NCBI RefSeq assembly: GCF_000686725.1
Contig: NZ_JMLK01000013.1
Location: 97,703-161,702, forward strand
Source of the DNA: Clostridium akagii DSM 12554
Lineage (GTDB): Bacteria; Bacillota; Clostridia; Clostridiales; Clostridiaceae
Reading direction: 5' to 3'
DNA: 64,000 nucleotides
The notes under the pieces were generated by a model, which saw only the letters and a list, made by a program, of their open reading frames with translations, ran no database searches and was not told the origin of the DNA. Numbering within the stretch: position 1 is the stretch's first letter; the number at the start of each line of letters is the position of its first letter. The position numbers and the translations under genes are program-made. This document shows positions 1 through 8,681 of this stretch, piece after piece.

Positions 1-10
1 TTATTTTGTC

Positions 11-790
11 TCATGGCTCATTTCGATATGAATATTTTTTCTGTTTCAAAAGATGTTGCATCATATTAATCCAATCATCTGGATGGAAAATAAGAAACTC
101 CTCATGATGCATGCCTCCAAGAGCAATCAGCTCTGCATTTGGGAAATGCTGAAGATAGCGTTTAGTCAAAGTCTTTGTATCCTCTTCAGTACCATAAGTA
201 CAGTATATTTCAGTGTTTTTTGAAACTATATTCTCTGCCACAGGAGTTAATAAATCCGTATAATACACATTGAATAATGACCTAAATGAAATGCCTCTAT
301 ACATCACTCTAAGCGCTTTCTCAGAGTCACCATACATATTGTCCAAAAACCTTCCAAGAATTTTTACGGGATGCTTTGCCTTAACTAGATAATAAAAAAG
401 CGGAGTAATGAGTATAGCCCATATGGCTGCCCACGGATTAGCTTTTTGATCAAAATCTGTACTACCCGTTATGGCGATATCAATTTGTACATTGTTTCTT
501 TCCAATAGTTTTCCAAGAACAGATCCCCCAAGAGACGATCCATACACACCATATAAATGACCATTATAATTTTCTTTTATATATTTTTCCGTCCCCAGTA
601 TCTGGTCATTAATATTCCTAAACGTATTATGATCGTTATCATCATGCCCATCAAAACTAACACAAATAATTTTATAAGCTTTTGTAAGTCCATCAATTAC
701 TGCCGAGAATTCACCTTGCCATCTACAGCCTGTTCCAGGTATCAACATAACCACAGGATTTCTATTTTCACCGAATTCATGAAACTGCAT
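11..790 (-). CDS. alpha/beta hydrolase
   Basis: A 259-residue soluble protein with the alpha/beta-hydrolase layout. An early PGTG motif near residue 18 fits an oxyanion-hole loop, the nucleophile elbow GSSLGG lies near residue 84, and the late GGMHHEEF near residue 228 probably carries the catalytic histidine. No signal peptide is seen. The ATG follows GGTG in the leader. It sits 16 bp downstream of the fumarylacetoacetate-hydrolase-family gene on the same strand and is probably cotranscribed, which suggests two hydrolytic steps in one small catabolic route under the divergent TetR regulator. The substrate cannot be inferred. Confidence 0.75.
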   Translation of the reverse strand: MQFHEFGENRNPVVMLIPGTGCRWQGEFSAVIDGLTKAYKIICVSFDGHDDNDHNTFRNINDQILGTEKYIKENYNGHLYGVYGSSLGGSVLGKLLERNNVQIDIAITGSTDFDQKANPWAAIWAILITPLFYYLVKAKHPVKILGRFLDNMYGDSEKALRVMYRGISFRSLFNVYYTDLLTPVAENIVSKNTEIYCTYGTEEDTKTLTKRYLQHFPNAELIALGGMHHEEFLIFHPDDWINMMQHLLKQKKYSYRNEP

Positions 791-806
791 ATTAACACCA
801 GCCTTT

Positions 807-1691
807 TTATTTTATTTCATTTTTCAAATTTCCTATTCCTTCGATAATGCATTCAACTATATCACCTGGTTTCAAAACCTTTGGTGGATTGTAAGCAAGC
901 CCTACGCCAGATGGTGTACCTGTAATAATAATTGATCCAGGAAGTAACGTAATTCCTCGTGTTAACTCCTCTATTATTTCTGGAATTGTATGAATTAACC
1001 TATCAGTCCTATTATTTTGGCGCAATTCCCCATTTACTTTACACTGCAGCCAAAGTTTTGGTGGAAATGTGAATTTATCAGCAGTAACTAAACTTGGTCC
1101 CATGGGTGTAAATCCATCTAAACTTTTTCCGAAGTACCACTGCTTATGTTTTAGCTGAATTGTTCTGGCACTTACATCATTGACAATCGTATATCCAAAT
1201 ACATAATCTAACGCGTATTCAGCTTTAACATTTTTAGCTTTCTTGCCAATAATGACAGCAAGTTCGCATTCATAATCAAGATCCTTTACTATGTCCAAAT
1301 GACTTTCTATGTAACCTCCAGGTGCCACGGCGTTATTTACACGTTTTGAAAAATAGATGGCCGGATCTTCATCTTTAAAATCGACATCATCTAAAGACCT
1401 ATTTGCTTCATTCATATGATCCATATAGTTAACTCCTAGACAGATCAAATCTTGTGATGGTCGTGGAATTGGTGCCATTAATTTTACTTCTGTAAGAAGG
1501 ATTTCCCCCAACATACTAGATCTCATTTTGTCCTGAATCATTTTCTTTTCATCTGACGTAATATTTTCAATCAATTCTAGCATTGTCTTAAAGTTAAGCC
1601 CAAATACCTCTATAGGGTAGAGACTATTTTCACCTGTAGTTAATACGCCAACTTTCTCATTTTCCGCAATACAATACGTTATTAATTTCAT
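807..1691 (-). CDS. fumarylacetoacetate hydrolase family protein
   Basis: A 294-residue protein with an N-terminal lead-in and a C-terminal FAH domain from about residue 80. Visible landmarks are the ICLGVNYMDHMNE stretch, the metal-site region DLDYECELAVIIGKK (E-x-E type ligands), and the late GDIVECIIEGIGNL. The family contains beta-diketone hydrolases, decarboxylases and oxaloacetate tautomerases acting on 2-oxo acids with a divalent metal. The start is supported by GGAGG a few bases upstream. It is first gene of a pair with the alpha/beta hydrolase, and its promoter region holds two copies of a 16-bp palindrome shared with the divergent TetR gene. The exact reaction is not determinable. 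Confidence 0.85.
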   Translation of the reverse strand: MKLITYCIAENEKVGVLTTGENSLYPIEVFGLNFKTMLELIENITSDEKKMIQDKMRSSMLGEILLTEVKLMAPIPRPSQDLICLGVNYMDHMNEANRSLDDVDFKDEDPAIYFSKRVNNAVAPGGYIESHLDIVKDLDYECELAVIIGKKAKNVKAEYALDYVFGYTIVNDVSARTIQLKHKQWYFGKSLDGFTPMGPSLVTADKFTFPPKLWLQCKVNGELRQNNRTDRLIHTIPEIIEELTRGITLLPGSIIITGTPSGVGLAYNPPKVLKPGDIVECIIEGIGNLKNEIK

Positions 1692-1752
1692 AATAATGCC
1701 TCCAGTTCTTTAATCAATTCACAAGGCTGCATGTGATTAAAAGAATTTAAAT

Positions 1753-1831
1753 ATGATAAAAATATCATATTTAACTTGTATATTAACATAGCATTATACG
1801 CCTGTCAACAGTAGTATGATATTTTTATCAT
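1753..1831. promoter_or_regulatory. twin TetR-type operators between FAH and TetR genes
   Basis: The interrupted palindrome ATGATAAAAATATCAT (1753-1768) recurs as its exact reverse complement, ATGATATTTTTATCAT (1816-1831), in the divergent intergenic region. Two identical 16-bp sites 63 bp apart, between a TetR gene and the operon it faces, are the expected layout for autorepression plus repression of the target. Binding by this TetR protein is inference. Confidence 0.6.
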
Positions 1832-1944
1832 GTTATTGTTGACCAAATAAAAATCATCCTATATAATAAGATTGATATTTAACAAAATACAATACGAAAA
1901 GTAACAGACGCATCCATTAATTATGTACAAAGGGAAGTTAAATT

Positions 1945-2562
1945 ATGACTAAATCAGAAATCAGAGAACCACGTCAAGCGCGTTCCATAGAAAAGAAAAA
2001 GAAAATTGCTGAAGCAGGCTTTAAACTTTTCTGCGAAAAAGGTTTCCATCATACCGATACCAATGAAATCGCAAAAGAAGCTGGTGTCTCCATCGGCATT
2101 GTGTATCATTATTTTAAGGATAAAAAAGCAATTTTTTTAGCAGTGATGGATCAAGTGAGTCCAAAGGTTGACTCTGAAATTATAAAACAATTGCATTTAT
2201 CCAAAGATAAAAAAGAGTTAGGACCTTTCTTGTCTGATATTATTGATAAGGATATTAAGCTTCACATAATAACTAAATCGCCCCATGAAGAATTTCAAGC
2301 TATGAGTCATTCTGATCCGGATGTGGCAGAATATATGAATCATTATAAAAATCAGTTTTTATCTGCAATTGTAGATGCTTTACCATCACTTGGGTTTTCT
2401 ATTTCCAATGCTGATGAAAAAGCAGATATGATATATCACATGATAGACCAATACTGTGATGCAGTAGCCTTAAATAAACGTGATAGAATTAACTATGATG
2501 ATATGAAAGTCCTTCTTATAGAAACTATATTAAATTTATTAAATTTGGATATTTTGAATTAA
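1945..2562 (+). CDS. TetR/AcrR family transcriptional regulator
   Basis: A 205-residue regulator with an N-terminal TetR helix-turn-helix at about residues 18-64: AEAGFKLFCEKG, then EIAKEAGVSIGIVYHYF, then KDKKAIF. The remaining 140 residues are an alpha-helical ligand and dimer domain without recognisable specificity. AGGGAAG precedes the ATG. It is divergent from the FAH/alpha-beta hydrolase pair and shares an intergenic region with two identical palindromes, so local repression relieved by a substrate of that pathway is the likely role. It ends in a strong bidirectional hairpin shared with the convergent permease gene. Confidence 0.9.
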   Translation: MTKSEIREPRQARSIEKKKKIAEAGFKLFCEKGFHHTDTNEIAKEAGVSIGIVYHYFKDKKAIFLAVMDQVSPKVDSEIIKQLHLSKDKKELGPFLSDIIDKDIKLHIITKSPHEEFQAMSHSDPDVAEYMNHYKNQFLSAIVDALPSLGFSISNADEKADMIYHMIDQYCDAVALNKRDRINYDDMKVLLIETILNLLNLDILN

Positions 2563-2587
2563 ACTATATTTAAAAAAATCACTTAAA

Positions 2588-2630
2588 AACAGCCAATTAT
2601 GATGAAATAAAACCATCATAATTGGCTGTT
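2588..2630. terminator. bidirectional terminator between TetR and cycA genes
   Basis: A 17-bp perfect stem (AACAGCCAATTATGATG at 2588-2604 with its complement at 2614-2630) is flanked by A- and T-rich tracts on both sides, between convergent genes. Confidence 0.85.
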
Positions 2631-2664
2631 TTATTATAAAAAATGGAAATATTAGATCTAAAGA

Positions 2665-4062
2665 TTAATTTCTAAGTTCAGTAGCTCCATTTTTATTGAT
2701 ATCTTCCTGATTTTTCGTTTTTGACCTAAGTATATTGTAAATAACCCAAAGCATTATAAACCATAAGGGTGTTACAAATAGTGCTATACGGGTTTCCTTA
2801 TTAAGTGCCAATACAACTAAAATAAAAGCAATAAATGCCAGAATTATATAGTTAGCTATTGGGTAAAATGGCATTTTGAATTTGCTCTTAGACGCAAGTA
2901 CAGGCATGGTTTTGCGATATCTTATGTGGCATACAACTATAATTGCCCATATAAATATAAAACAGAATGTTGATATACTTGTAATGAGTACAAATACCCC
3001 TCCTGGCATAATATAGTTCAGAATAACTGAAATCAAGATTACAGTTGCTGAGAACATTAGTGCATTAGAAGGTACTTTACGAGAAGTTAATTTTTTCATT
3101 GACTCAGGTGCATTATTTTCTTTAGCAAGAGAATAAACCATACGACTTGTACTGAAAATACCGCTATTACAAGCAGATGCCGCTGATGTTAATACAACAA
3201 AATTTATAATACTTGCTGCTGCTGGGATTCCAACTGCAGAAAATACCTGTACAAATGGGCTTTTATCTGGATTGATTGAATTCCATGGGTATATACTCAT
3301 AATAACGAGAAGTGCCCCGATATAAAAGATAATAATTCTAATTGGAATATTATTAATAGCTTTTGGAATAACATGTTCTGGATTTTCAGTTTCACCAGCT
3401 ACTAAACCAACTAATTCAATTCCAGTGAATGCAAATACAACCATTTGGAAAGAGAGAATAAAACCACTTACCCCATTTGGAAACCAGCCACCATGATCCC
3501 AAAGATTTCTAAAGCTGGATACACCAACATTTGTAGAAAATCCTTTAATAATCATAACTGTGCAAATTATAATTAGTGCTAAAATTGCAACAATCTTAAT
3601 TAAGGCAAACCAGAATTCCATTTCCCCAAATAACTTTACTGTGGTAAGGTTCATAATGAGTAAAATCACAAGAGCTATAAGGCTTGGAACCCATTGAGCT
3701 ATATGAGGAAACCAGTATTGCATATAAAGTCCAGTGGCAGTTAAGTCCGCCATAGCAAGTGAAATCCAGCAGAACCAGTAGGTCCAGCCAGTAATAAATG
3801 CTGCTCCGTTTCCTAGGTAATCTTCTACAAAGTCTACAAATGAATGGTATTTTGAATTTGAAAGCAATAATTCCCCTAAAGCACGCATAATAAGAAAACA
3901 AATTACCCCTGTTATCATATACGCAAATAAAATAGATGGACCTGCCAAGTGAATTGACCTGCCTGAACCAAGAAATAATCCAGTACCAATTGCGCCTCCA
4001 ATTGCAAGTAATTGAACATGACGATTTTTTAGTCCTCTTGATAAATTTTCATTTTCTGACAT
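2665..4062 (-). CDS. cycA: CycA-like amino acid permease (glycine/D-alanine/D-serine type)
   Basis: A 465-residue APC-superfamily permease with about 12 membrane segments. The N-terminus carries the family signature IGGAIGTGLFLGSG near residue 22. The blocks GWTYWFCW, TVKLFGEMEFWFA, FAFTGIELVG and FSTSRMVYSLA resemble the E. coli D-serine/D-alanine/glycine transporter CycA more than other amino acid permeases as I recall them. The leader is a tandem glycine riboswitch, so glycine is the most probable substrate or inducing signal. GGAGGAA precedes the ATG just after the riboswitch hairpin. It is monocistronic, closed by a bidirectional terminator. Confidence 0.85.
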   Translation of the reverse strand: MSENENLSRGLKNRHVQLLAIGGAIGTGLFLGSGRSIHLAGPSILFAYMITGVICFLIMRALGELLLSNSKYHSFVDFVEDYLGNGAAFITGWTYWFCWISLAMADLTATGLYMQYWFPHIAQWVPSLIALVILLIMNLTTVKLFGEMEFWFALIKIVAILALIIICTVMIIKGFSTNVGVSSFRNLWDHGGWFPNGVSGFILSFQMVVFAFTGIELVGLVAGETENPEHVIPKAINNIPIRIIIFYIGALLVIMSIYPWNSINPDKSPFVQVFSAVGIPAAASIINFVVLTSAASACNSGIFSTSRMVYSLAKENNAPESMKKLTSRKVPSNALMFSATVILISVILNYIMPGGVFVLITSISTFCFIFIWAIIVVCHIRYRKTMPVLASKSKFKMPFYPIANYIILAFIAFILVVLALNKETRIALFVTPLWFIMLWVIYNILRSKTKNQEDINKNGATELRN

Positions 4063-4085
4063 ATATATTCCTCCGTCTTAGTAAA

Positions 4086-4111
4086 AAAGACATACACTAA
4101 AAAATGTCTTT
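4086..4111 (-). terminator. hairpin of the glycine riboswitch expression platform
   Basis: On the minus strand AAAGACAT (4104-4111) pairs with ATGTCTTT (4086-4093), followed at once by TTT and then the cycA ribosome binding site. Its position between aptamers and start codon suits a riboswitch-controlled terminator. The 8-bp stem is AT-rich, so the call is moderate. Confidence 0.5.
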
Positions 4112-4204
4112 CCCCATATAAGTATTTTGTCATTGGAGAAACAAATAGGATTAGATAAGATCTAAATGAAGTAATTAATAATGTATTACTTATGTAAGAT
4201 ATGT

Positions 4205-4460
4205 ACCTGTCCCTTGTCCTTTTACCTGAGAGTTTCGCATTTACAGCTTTCTCCTTCGGTGCTCATTTAAGAGTCTCTCCAAGGGTTCATCAAATAGTGG
4301 TCATCTCTAACTAAGGCATCTGAAAATAAATAACCTGTCAAAAATTCTGAAATACTGACTTGTTATTTATTTGATGATGCCTAAATAGGTACCTGAAAGA
4401 TTTACTTCTTCGGTGAATGGCCATGGCCATAACTCTCCCACTATCTTCATCTGAACTATT
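4205..4460 (-). promoter_or_regulatory. tandem glycine riboswitch upstream of cycA
   Basis: Two glycine aptamer cores are readable on the minus strand. The first (about 4388-4460) has GGGAGAGT, CACCGAAGAAG and TCTTTCAGGTACC. The second (about 4205-4295) has TTGGAGAGACTC, GCACCGAAGGAG and CTCTCAGGTAAAAGGACA. The ordered pairs of GGAGAG / CACCGAAG / TCAGGTA match the known gcvT-type tandem glycine aptamers, joined by a linker with its own hairpin. In this class glycine usually raises expression, which here would mean glycine-induced uptake. Confidence 0.93.
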
Positions 4461-4475
4461 AAATTTTACAACTAC

Positions 4476-4504
4476 ATATTAATGCATATTTGATAAATTT
4501 GCAA
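4476..4504 (-). promoter_or_regulatory. predicted promoter of the glycine riboswitch/cycA transcript
   Basis: On the minus strand TTGCAA (4499-4504) and TAATAT (4476-4481) are separated by 17 bp, just upstream of the first aptamer. Confidence 0.5.
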
Positions 4505-4601
4505 CATTTTCTCATTTTTTCTTAATGAATTTACTTTTAATATTGATGTTTTTCCTTTCATACTGGCAAGTGAATTGATTATTCATATAAATCAGTATAA
4601 C

Positions 4602-6284
4602 TTATTTTTTTATATATGAGCTTGTAAAGTATACTATGTCCATAGGTGTTCTATATACTCCTTTAACATAATCCTTCATGCATGAAACAACATTATATTC
4701 GTACAATGGTATAATTGGCATATCTCGCATTAAGATGTCTTCCGCTTCATGCATTTTTTTATTTCTAATAGTAGTATTTGTTTCTGAATTAGCTTGAAAT
4801 ATAAGTTTATCATAGGATTTATTACTGTAACCAGCTGTATTATTTCCCGCATTAGTTACCCACATATCCAAGAATGTCATTGGATCAATATAGTCTGCAT
4901 TCCAACCATTTCTAGCTATTCCTGTGTATGTATGCTTACTTGTTTCGTCAACCTTAACCTTGTTCTCAACACTTCTCAGTGTGATGTTAATATTCAAGTT
5001 TGTTTTAAGCATAGATTGAATAGACTCTGCAATACTTTGATGTGCTTCGCCATTGTTATATATTAATTCAATAGTTGGGAAGTTTTTACCATTACTATAT
5101 CCTGCATCAGATAGTAATATCTTAGCTTTTGCTACATCAGCTGTGGCTTTGTAATAATTCTTGTTTTTGAAATCTTTCCCATCTGCTTCAATAATACCAC
5201 TAGGTACAACACTAGTTGATGGCTTTTGTCCAGCTTTTGTTACATTCTTAACTATGGCTGCTCTATTAATTGCTAATGAAATTGCTTGCCTTACATTAAC
5301 ATTATCTATTGCCTTTGCTACAGCGGGATCAATGTTAGCTCTTGGATCCAAATTAAAGCTGTAGTAGTAAGTCCCAATGTTAGCATATGATTTAGCTTTT
5401 CCTTGTTTTAAAAGAGAAGGAATTTGCTCTATTGGAGGTGCATCAATCATATCAACTTGTCCTGCTTCATAGGCTGACATATAGCTGTTTTCGTTATCTA
5501 AAACAGTATAAGTTAATTTATCGAGTTTAACGGAGGATTTATTCCAATAATATGGATTTTTTTCAAATTCCAATTTATCCTTTTGTTTCCATCCTATCAT
5601 TTTAAACGCTCCATTAGACACATAAGTTGATGGATTTACCGCCCAATCGTTTGGATGTGCATCTATTATATCTTTTCTTAATGGCATATATGTTTGAAAA
5701 ACCATTAGCGATAAGAAGTATGGTGTTGGATTTTCAAGTTTTACATCAAGCGTATAATTATCAATTGCTTTTACCCCAACTTGCTCTGCCGTAGATGATA
5801 ATACTCCAGGAGTTTTTTGATTAGCAGGTAATAAGCTTTCATTATATCCTTTACCATTCTTTAGATAGTAAAGTTGATATGCATAGTTCGATGCAGTTTT
5901 TGGTGCTAATTCTCTCTTCCACGCATATTCGAAATCTTGTGCAGTTACGGGTTTACCATCTGACCATTTAGCATTTTTTCTTAAATGGAATACATAATGT
6001 TTCCCATCAGGTGATATAGTCCAACTTTTGGCAACTCCTGCACGAGGTATGTTATTTGCATCCACATCTGTAAGACCCTCAAAAGCATTTGCAATTACAG
6101 TTCCACCTTCCCCTGAATTATTTAATCCTGGATCAATAGTTTTGGGATTTGCTCCTAAATTATACGTTATACTTTGATTTACCGTTTTAGATGCGCTACT
6201 ACTTCCACACCCTGCAAGTAATGATCCTGTTACTATAGTAGCTATTGTAATAATAAGTATTTTTGATTTTTTTACCTTTAGCAT
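4602..6284 (-). CDS. oligopeptide ABC transporter substrate-binding lipoprotein (OppA-like)
   Basis: A 560-residue extracellular solute-binding protein of family 5. It begins with a basic, hydrophobic signal sequence and lipobox LLAGC, so it should be lipid-anchored. Typical landmarks follow: TYNLGANPKTIDPGL, ANAFEGLTD, KNAKWSDGKPVTAQDFEYAWKR split over residues 100-130, and the GWNADYIDPMTFLDMW block near residue 460. No permease or ATPase genes adjoin it, so it is an orphan binding protein likely to serve a transporter encoded elsewhere. GGGGGG upstream of the ATG is a strong ribosome binding site. Oligopeptides are the probable ligand. Confidence 0.9.
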   Translation of the reverse strand: MLKVKKSKILIITIATIVTGSLLAGCGSSSASKTVNQSITYNLGANPKTIDPGLNNSGEGGTVIANAFEGLTDVDANNIPRAGVAKSWTISPDGKHYVFHLRKNAKWSDGKPVTAQDFEYAWKRELAPKTASNYAYQLYYLKNGKGYNESLLPANQKTPGVLSSTAEQVGVKAIDNYTLDVKLENPTPYFLSLMVFQTYMPLRKDIIDAHPNDWAVNPSTYVSNGAFKMIGWKQKDKLEFEKNPYYWNKSSVKLDKLTYTVLDNENSYMSAYEAGQVDMIDAPPIEQIPSLLKQGKAKSYANIGTYYYSFNLDPRANIDPAVAKAIDNVNVRQAISLAINRAAIVKNVTKAGQKPSTSVVPSGIIEADGKDFKNKNYYKATADVAKAKILLSDAGYSNGKNFPTIELIYNNGEAHQSIAESIQSMLKTNLNINITLRSVENKVKVDETSKHTYTGIARNGWNADYIDPMTFLDMWVTNAGNNTAGYSNKSYDKLIFQANSETNTTIRNKKMHEAEDILMRDMPIIPLYEYNVVSCMKDYVKGVYRTPMDIVYFTSSYIKK

Positions 6285-6574
6285 TGATACCCCCCCTTGA
6301 ATATGTACATATATTTATATTAAATGAATATTATAATATAAAATTCATAAATTAACAATTATTATACAAACTATCCTATATTACTTTTCATACCATTCAT
6401 ATTACCACTTTCTCTTATTAAATTGCGCCACAAAATACTGTAAAATTCATTAACTGAATAATACAGCATTATATTCCTTTTACTATTAGATTCATTGATT
6501 TTTTTTAAGTTGCTTATTATAAACGCCAATAGATAGGTTTAGCAATTAAAATTTATTGAAAATCAGCTTCATCT

Positions 6575-6952
6575 TTATATTACAATACTAGCTATAAGCA
6601 CACCCATAGCTAGTATTGCTAGACCACCTTGCTTTATAATAATCTTCTTATTTGATGTAATTGAGCCATATATAGCAGCTATAATTACACATGCTAAAAA
6701 GAAAATTCTTAATGGGGTTACCATATTTTCTGTGGCAAAAAAACTCCAAAACAATCCTGCTGCTAAGAACCCATTATATAGTCCCTGATTAGCAAACATT
6801 ATAACTACTTCTTTTCTCTCAAGAAGTTTGCTATCTAAACCGAAGTTTTTTTTTGCCATTGATGATTTTATAAAAAACATCTCAAGTAGCATTATAAAAA
6901 CATGCTCAAATGCTACTGCAAGAACTAAAATTTCTAACACTATTTCAATCAT
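6575..6952 (-). CDS. DUF1304 family membrane protein
   Basis: A 125-residue protein with four predicted membrane segments: an N-terminal helix with conserved-looking EHVFIMLLEMFF, then LYNGFLAAGLFWSF, RIFFLACVIIAAIYG and the C-terminal GLAILAMGVLIAS. The N-terminal E/H/E pattern and the QGLYNGFLA motif fit the DUF1304 family, whose function is unknown. AAGGAGCG precedes the ATG. It starts 13 bp after the lactonase-like gene and is likely cotranscribed with it. Confidence 0.8.
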   Translation of the reverse strand: MIEIVLEILVLAVAFEHVFIMLLEMFFIKSSMAKKNFGLDSKLLERKEVVIMFANQGLYNGFLAAGLFWSFFATENMVTPLRIFFLACVIIAAIYGSITSNKKIIIKQGGLAILAMGVLIASIVI

Positions 6953-6965
6953 AAAAGCGCTCCTT

Positions 6966-7715
6966 TTATAATCTCATAATCTTAGTCGATTCTAAATTTA
7001 CAATTCCTTCTGGAGTATGAGTAGAAATATAAACAGTTGGGTTGTTTTTTATGAACTCTCTAACCTTTTCAAGAGTAACTTTTGCAGCATCTTTATCTTC
7101 AAATACAACAGATAATTTTTCTTCTAAAAGTGCAGCATCTGTATAAGTTACATCTCCATGAATCATATAAAATATACCATCTTTTTCAACTATAACAATA
7201 CTGTTTCCCTTAGTGTGTCCTGGAGCTGGAATTAAGTATACTCCATCTGTAATTTTCTCACTACTGTCAAAGTTATGATAAGCACCATCTTTAAACTCGA
7301 CTCTTACAATATTTTCTCCATTTAAATTTAATGCATCTGCTTCTGCTGAAGAAAGATAAATTTTAGCATTTGGAAAACTTCTTAATTCCCCAGAATGATC
7401 TGGATGCTTGTGAGTTAATAATATTTTAGTTACCTGCTCTTTCTTATATCCAAGTGAATTTAAGGCAGATAAATAATCTTCAACCCTATGTCCTGGATAA
7501 ATCTTTTGCCCCTCTTTAGGTTTGCTGTCTGGTACCTCTGCTGGAATCCCTGTGTCCACCAAAATAACTTCTTTCCCTGTATCAATAAGATAATTCTGAA
7601 GGCTAGATGGATAAGTCTTATTTGAATCTAGATTAGCTTTATCCTCACTGCCACCAAAAGCAAAATCCTGCGTCATAAATCCACCCTCATACAATTTAAC
7701 TGCTTTAATTTCCAT
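6966..7715 (-). CDS. MBL-fold hydrolase, N-acyl homoserine lactonase-like
   Basis: A 249-residue metallo-beta-lactamase-fold protein. The metal motif THKHPDHSG (an HxHxDH motif) lies near residue 101, a second histidine is in APGHTKG near residue 165, HGDVTY near residue 187 supplies the bridging aspartate, and the terminal STHTPEG adds the last histidine. Length and motif order resemble AiiA/AttM acyl-homoserine lactonases, but the substrate could be another lactone or thioester. GAGAGGAG precedes the ATG. It is first gene of a two-gene unit with the DUF1304 gene. A perfect 24-bp palindrome lies 40 bp upstream. Confidence 0.8.
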   Translation of the reverse strand: MEIKAVKLYEGGFMTQDFAFGGSEDKANLDSNKTYPSSLQNYLIDTGKEVILVDTGIPAEVPDSKPKEGQKIYPGHRVEDYLSALNSLGYKKEQVTKILLTHKHPDHSGELRSFPNAKIYLSSAEADALNLNGENIVRVEFKDGAYHNFDSSEKITDGVYLIPAPGHTKGNSIVIVEKDGIFYMIHGDVTYTDAALLEEKLSVVFEDKDAAKVTLEKVREFIKNNPTVYISTHTPEGIVNLESTKIMRL

Positions 7716-7755
7716 AATTAACTACTCCTCTCTAAACAACATTTTAATAGTCTAT

Positions 7756-7779
7756 AATTCAATTGTATACAATTGAATT
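7756..7779. promoter_or_regulatory. 24-bp perfect palindrome, candidate operator
   Basis: A perfect inverted repeat centred on GTATAC (left half AATTCAATTGTA, 7756-7767) lies between the Crp/Fnr gene and the lactonase-like gene. There is no T-tract, so an operator fits better than a terminator. The Crp/Fnr protein upstream or an unlinked MarR-type repressor could bind it. Confidence 0.45.
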
Positions 7780-7860
7780 TAGTTTGTCAACTGCTTTATA
7801 TTCATTAGCAGTTTCATCATCCGTTGTGTAATCAAGATTGATTTTACAATTTATAGCAAG

Positions 7861-8550
7861 CTATAGAGATTTTATATACAAATTTATAGCTAATCCCCGA
7901 AGCCTATTTTCATCTAATATATATACTGTTTTATTATTGCATTTTATAATTGATTTTTCTTCAAGTTCTTTTAAAGTCCTGTTTAAATGCCTATAGGTTG
8001 TTCCTAAAAATTGAGCAATCTCTAGGAATGATGAATTTAAAACTATACAGTTTTTATCTATTAAATGCTCAATTAAATAACTGGATAATCTATTTATAAG
8101 AGGATATACAAAATTGTAGGAACTATTATTAATAGTTGCATAAAGTTTTTCGCTTAAGGACTCTACTAAGTGTCGTAAAAACTTAGAATCATCCAAATAT
8201 GATTTTCTAAGTATATCTGAAGAGATGGCTATTAAATAGGTATCTTCCGTTGCTTCAATATCACAGGTTATAGGTCGTTTTTTTAAAAGTTCTAGGTCTC
8301 CTATAGTATTAAATGCTTTATAAAACTTTAATAACATTGATTTACCATTTTCAAAGGGATATGAAATTTTAATTTTCCCATCCACAAGCAAATAATAATA
8401 TTTTAGGTTAGTACCAGCTTTGAAAATACGCTCATCTTTTTCATAAAAATGAAGTTCCATAAGATCAATTAAGTCTTTATCAAATATATTTTCTATATTA
8501 TACTTATCAATATAGTTGCTTAAAAGATCGTTATCCAAAATTTTTTTCAT
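7861..8550 (-). CDS. Crp/Fnr family transcriptional regulator
   Basis: A 229-residue regulator with an N-terminal cyclic-nucleotide-binding-like beta barrel (about residues 20-130: RIFKAGTNLKYYYLLVDGKIKI, then TIGDLELLKKRPITCDIEA split by loops) and a C-terminal winged helix, SSFLEIAQFLGTTYRHLNRTL near residue 170. The barrel lacks the full cAMP-contact RE signature of E. coli CRP, and no cysteine cluster for an Fe-S centre is seen, so the ligand is unknown. AGGAGG precedes the ATG. A perfect 20-bp palindrome overlaps its leader and suggests autoregulation. It may also control the downstream lactonase/DUF1304 pair. Confidence 0.88.
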   Translation of the reverse strand: MKKILDNDLLSNYIDKYNIENIFDKDLIDLMELHFYEKDERIFKAGTNLKYYYLLVDGKIKISYPFENGKSMLLKFYKAFNTIGDLELLKKRPITCDIEATEDTYLIAISSDILRKSYLDDSKFLRHLVESLSEKLYATINNSSYNFVYPLINRLSSYLIEHLIDKNCIVLNSSFLEIAQFLGTTYRHLNRTLKELEEKSIIKCNNKTVYILDENRLRGLAINLYIKSL

Positions 8551-8561
8551 AGTTCCTCCTC

Positions 8562-8581
8562 AACATGACATGTGTCATGTT
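8562..8581. promoter_or_regulatory. 20-bp perfect palindrome upstream of Crp/Fnr gene
   Basis: AACATGACATGTGTCATGTT is a perfect inverted repeat directly upstream of the ribosome binding site of the Crp/Fnr gene. The inner TGAC-N4-GTCA pattern resembles Crp/Fnr-superfamily sites. Autoregulation is inferred. Confidence 0.5.
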
Positions 8582-8681
8582 CAAACTGTTATAAATATAT
8601 TATTATATTTATAAAGAGTTGTAAAGCAAAGGAAGGAGTTCATAGATATATATAAATCTTCTCTTATAATTGGGGGTAAAT

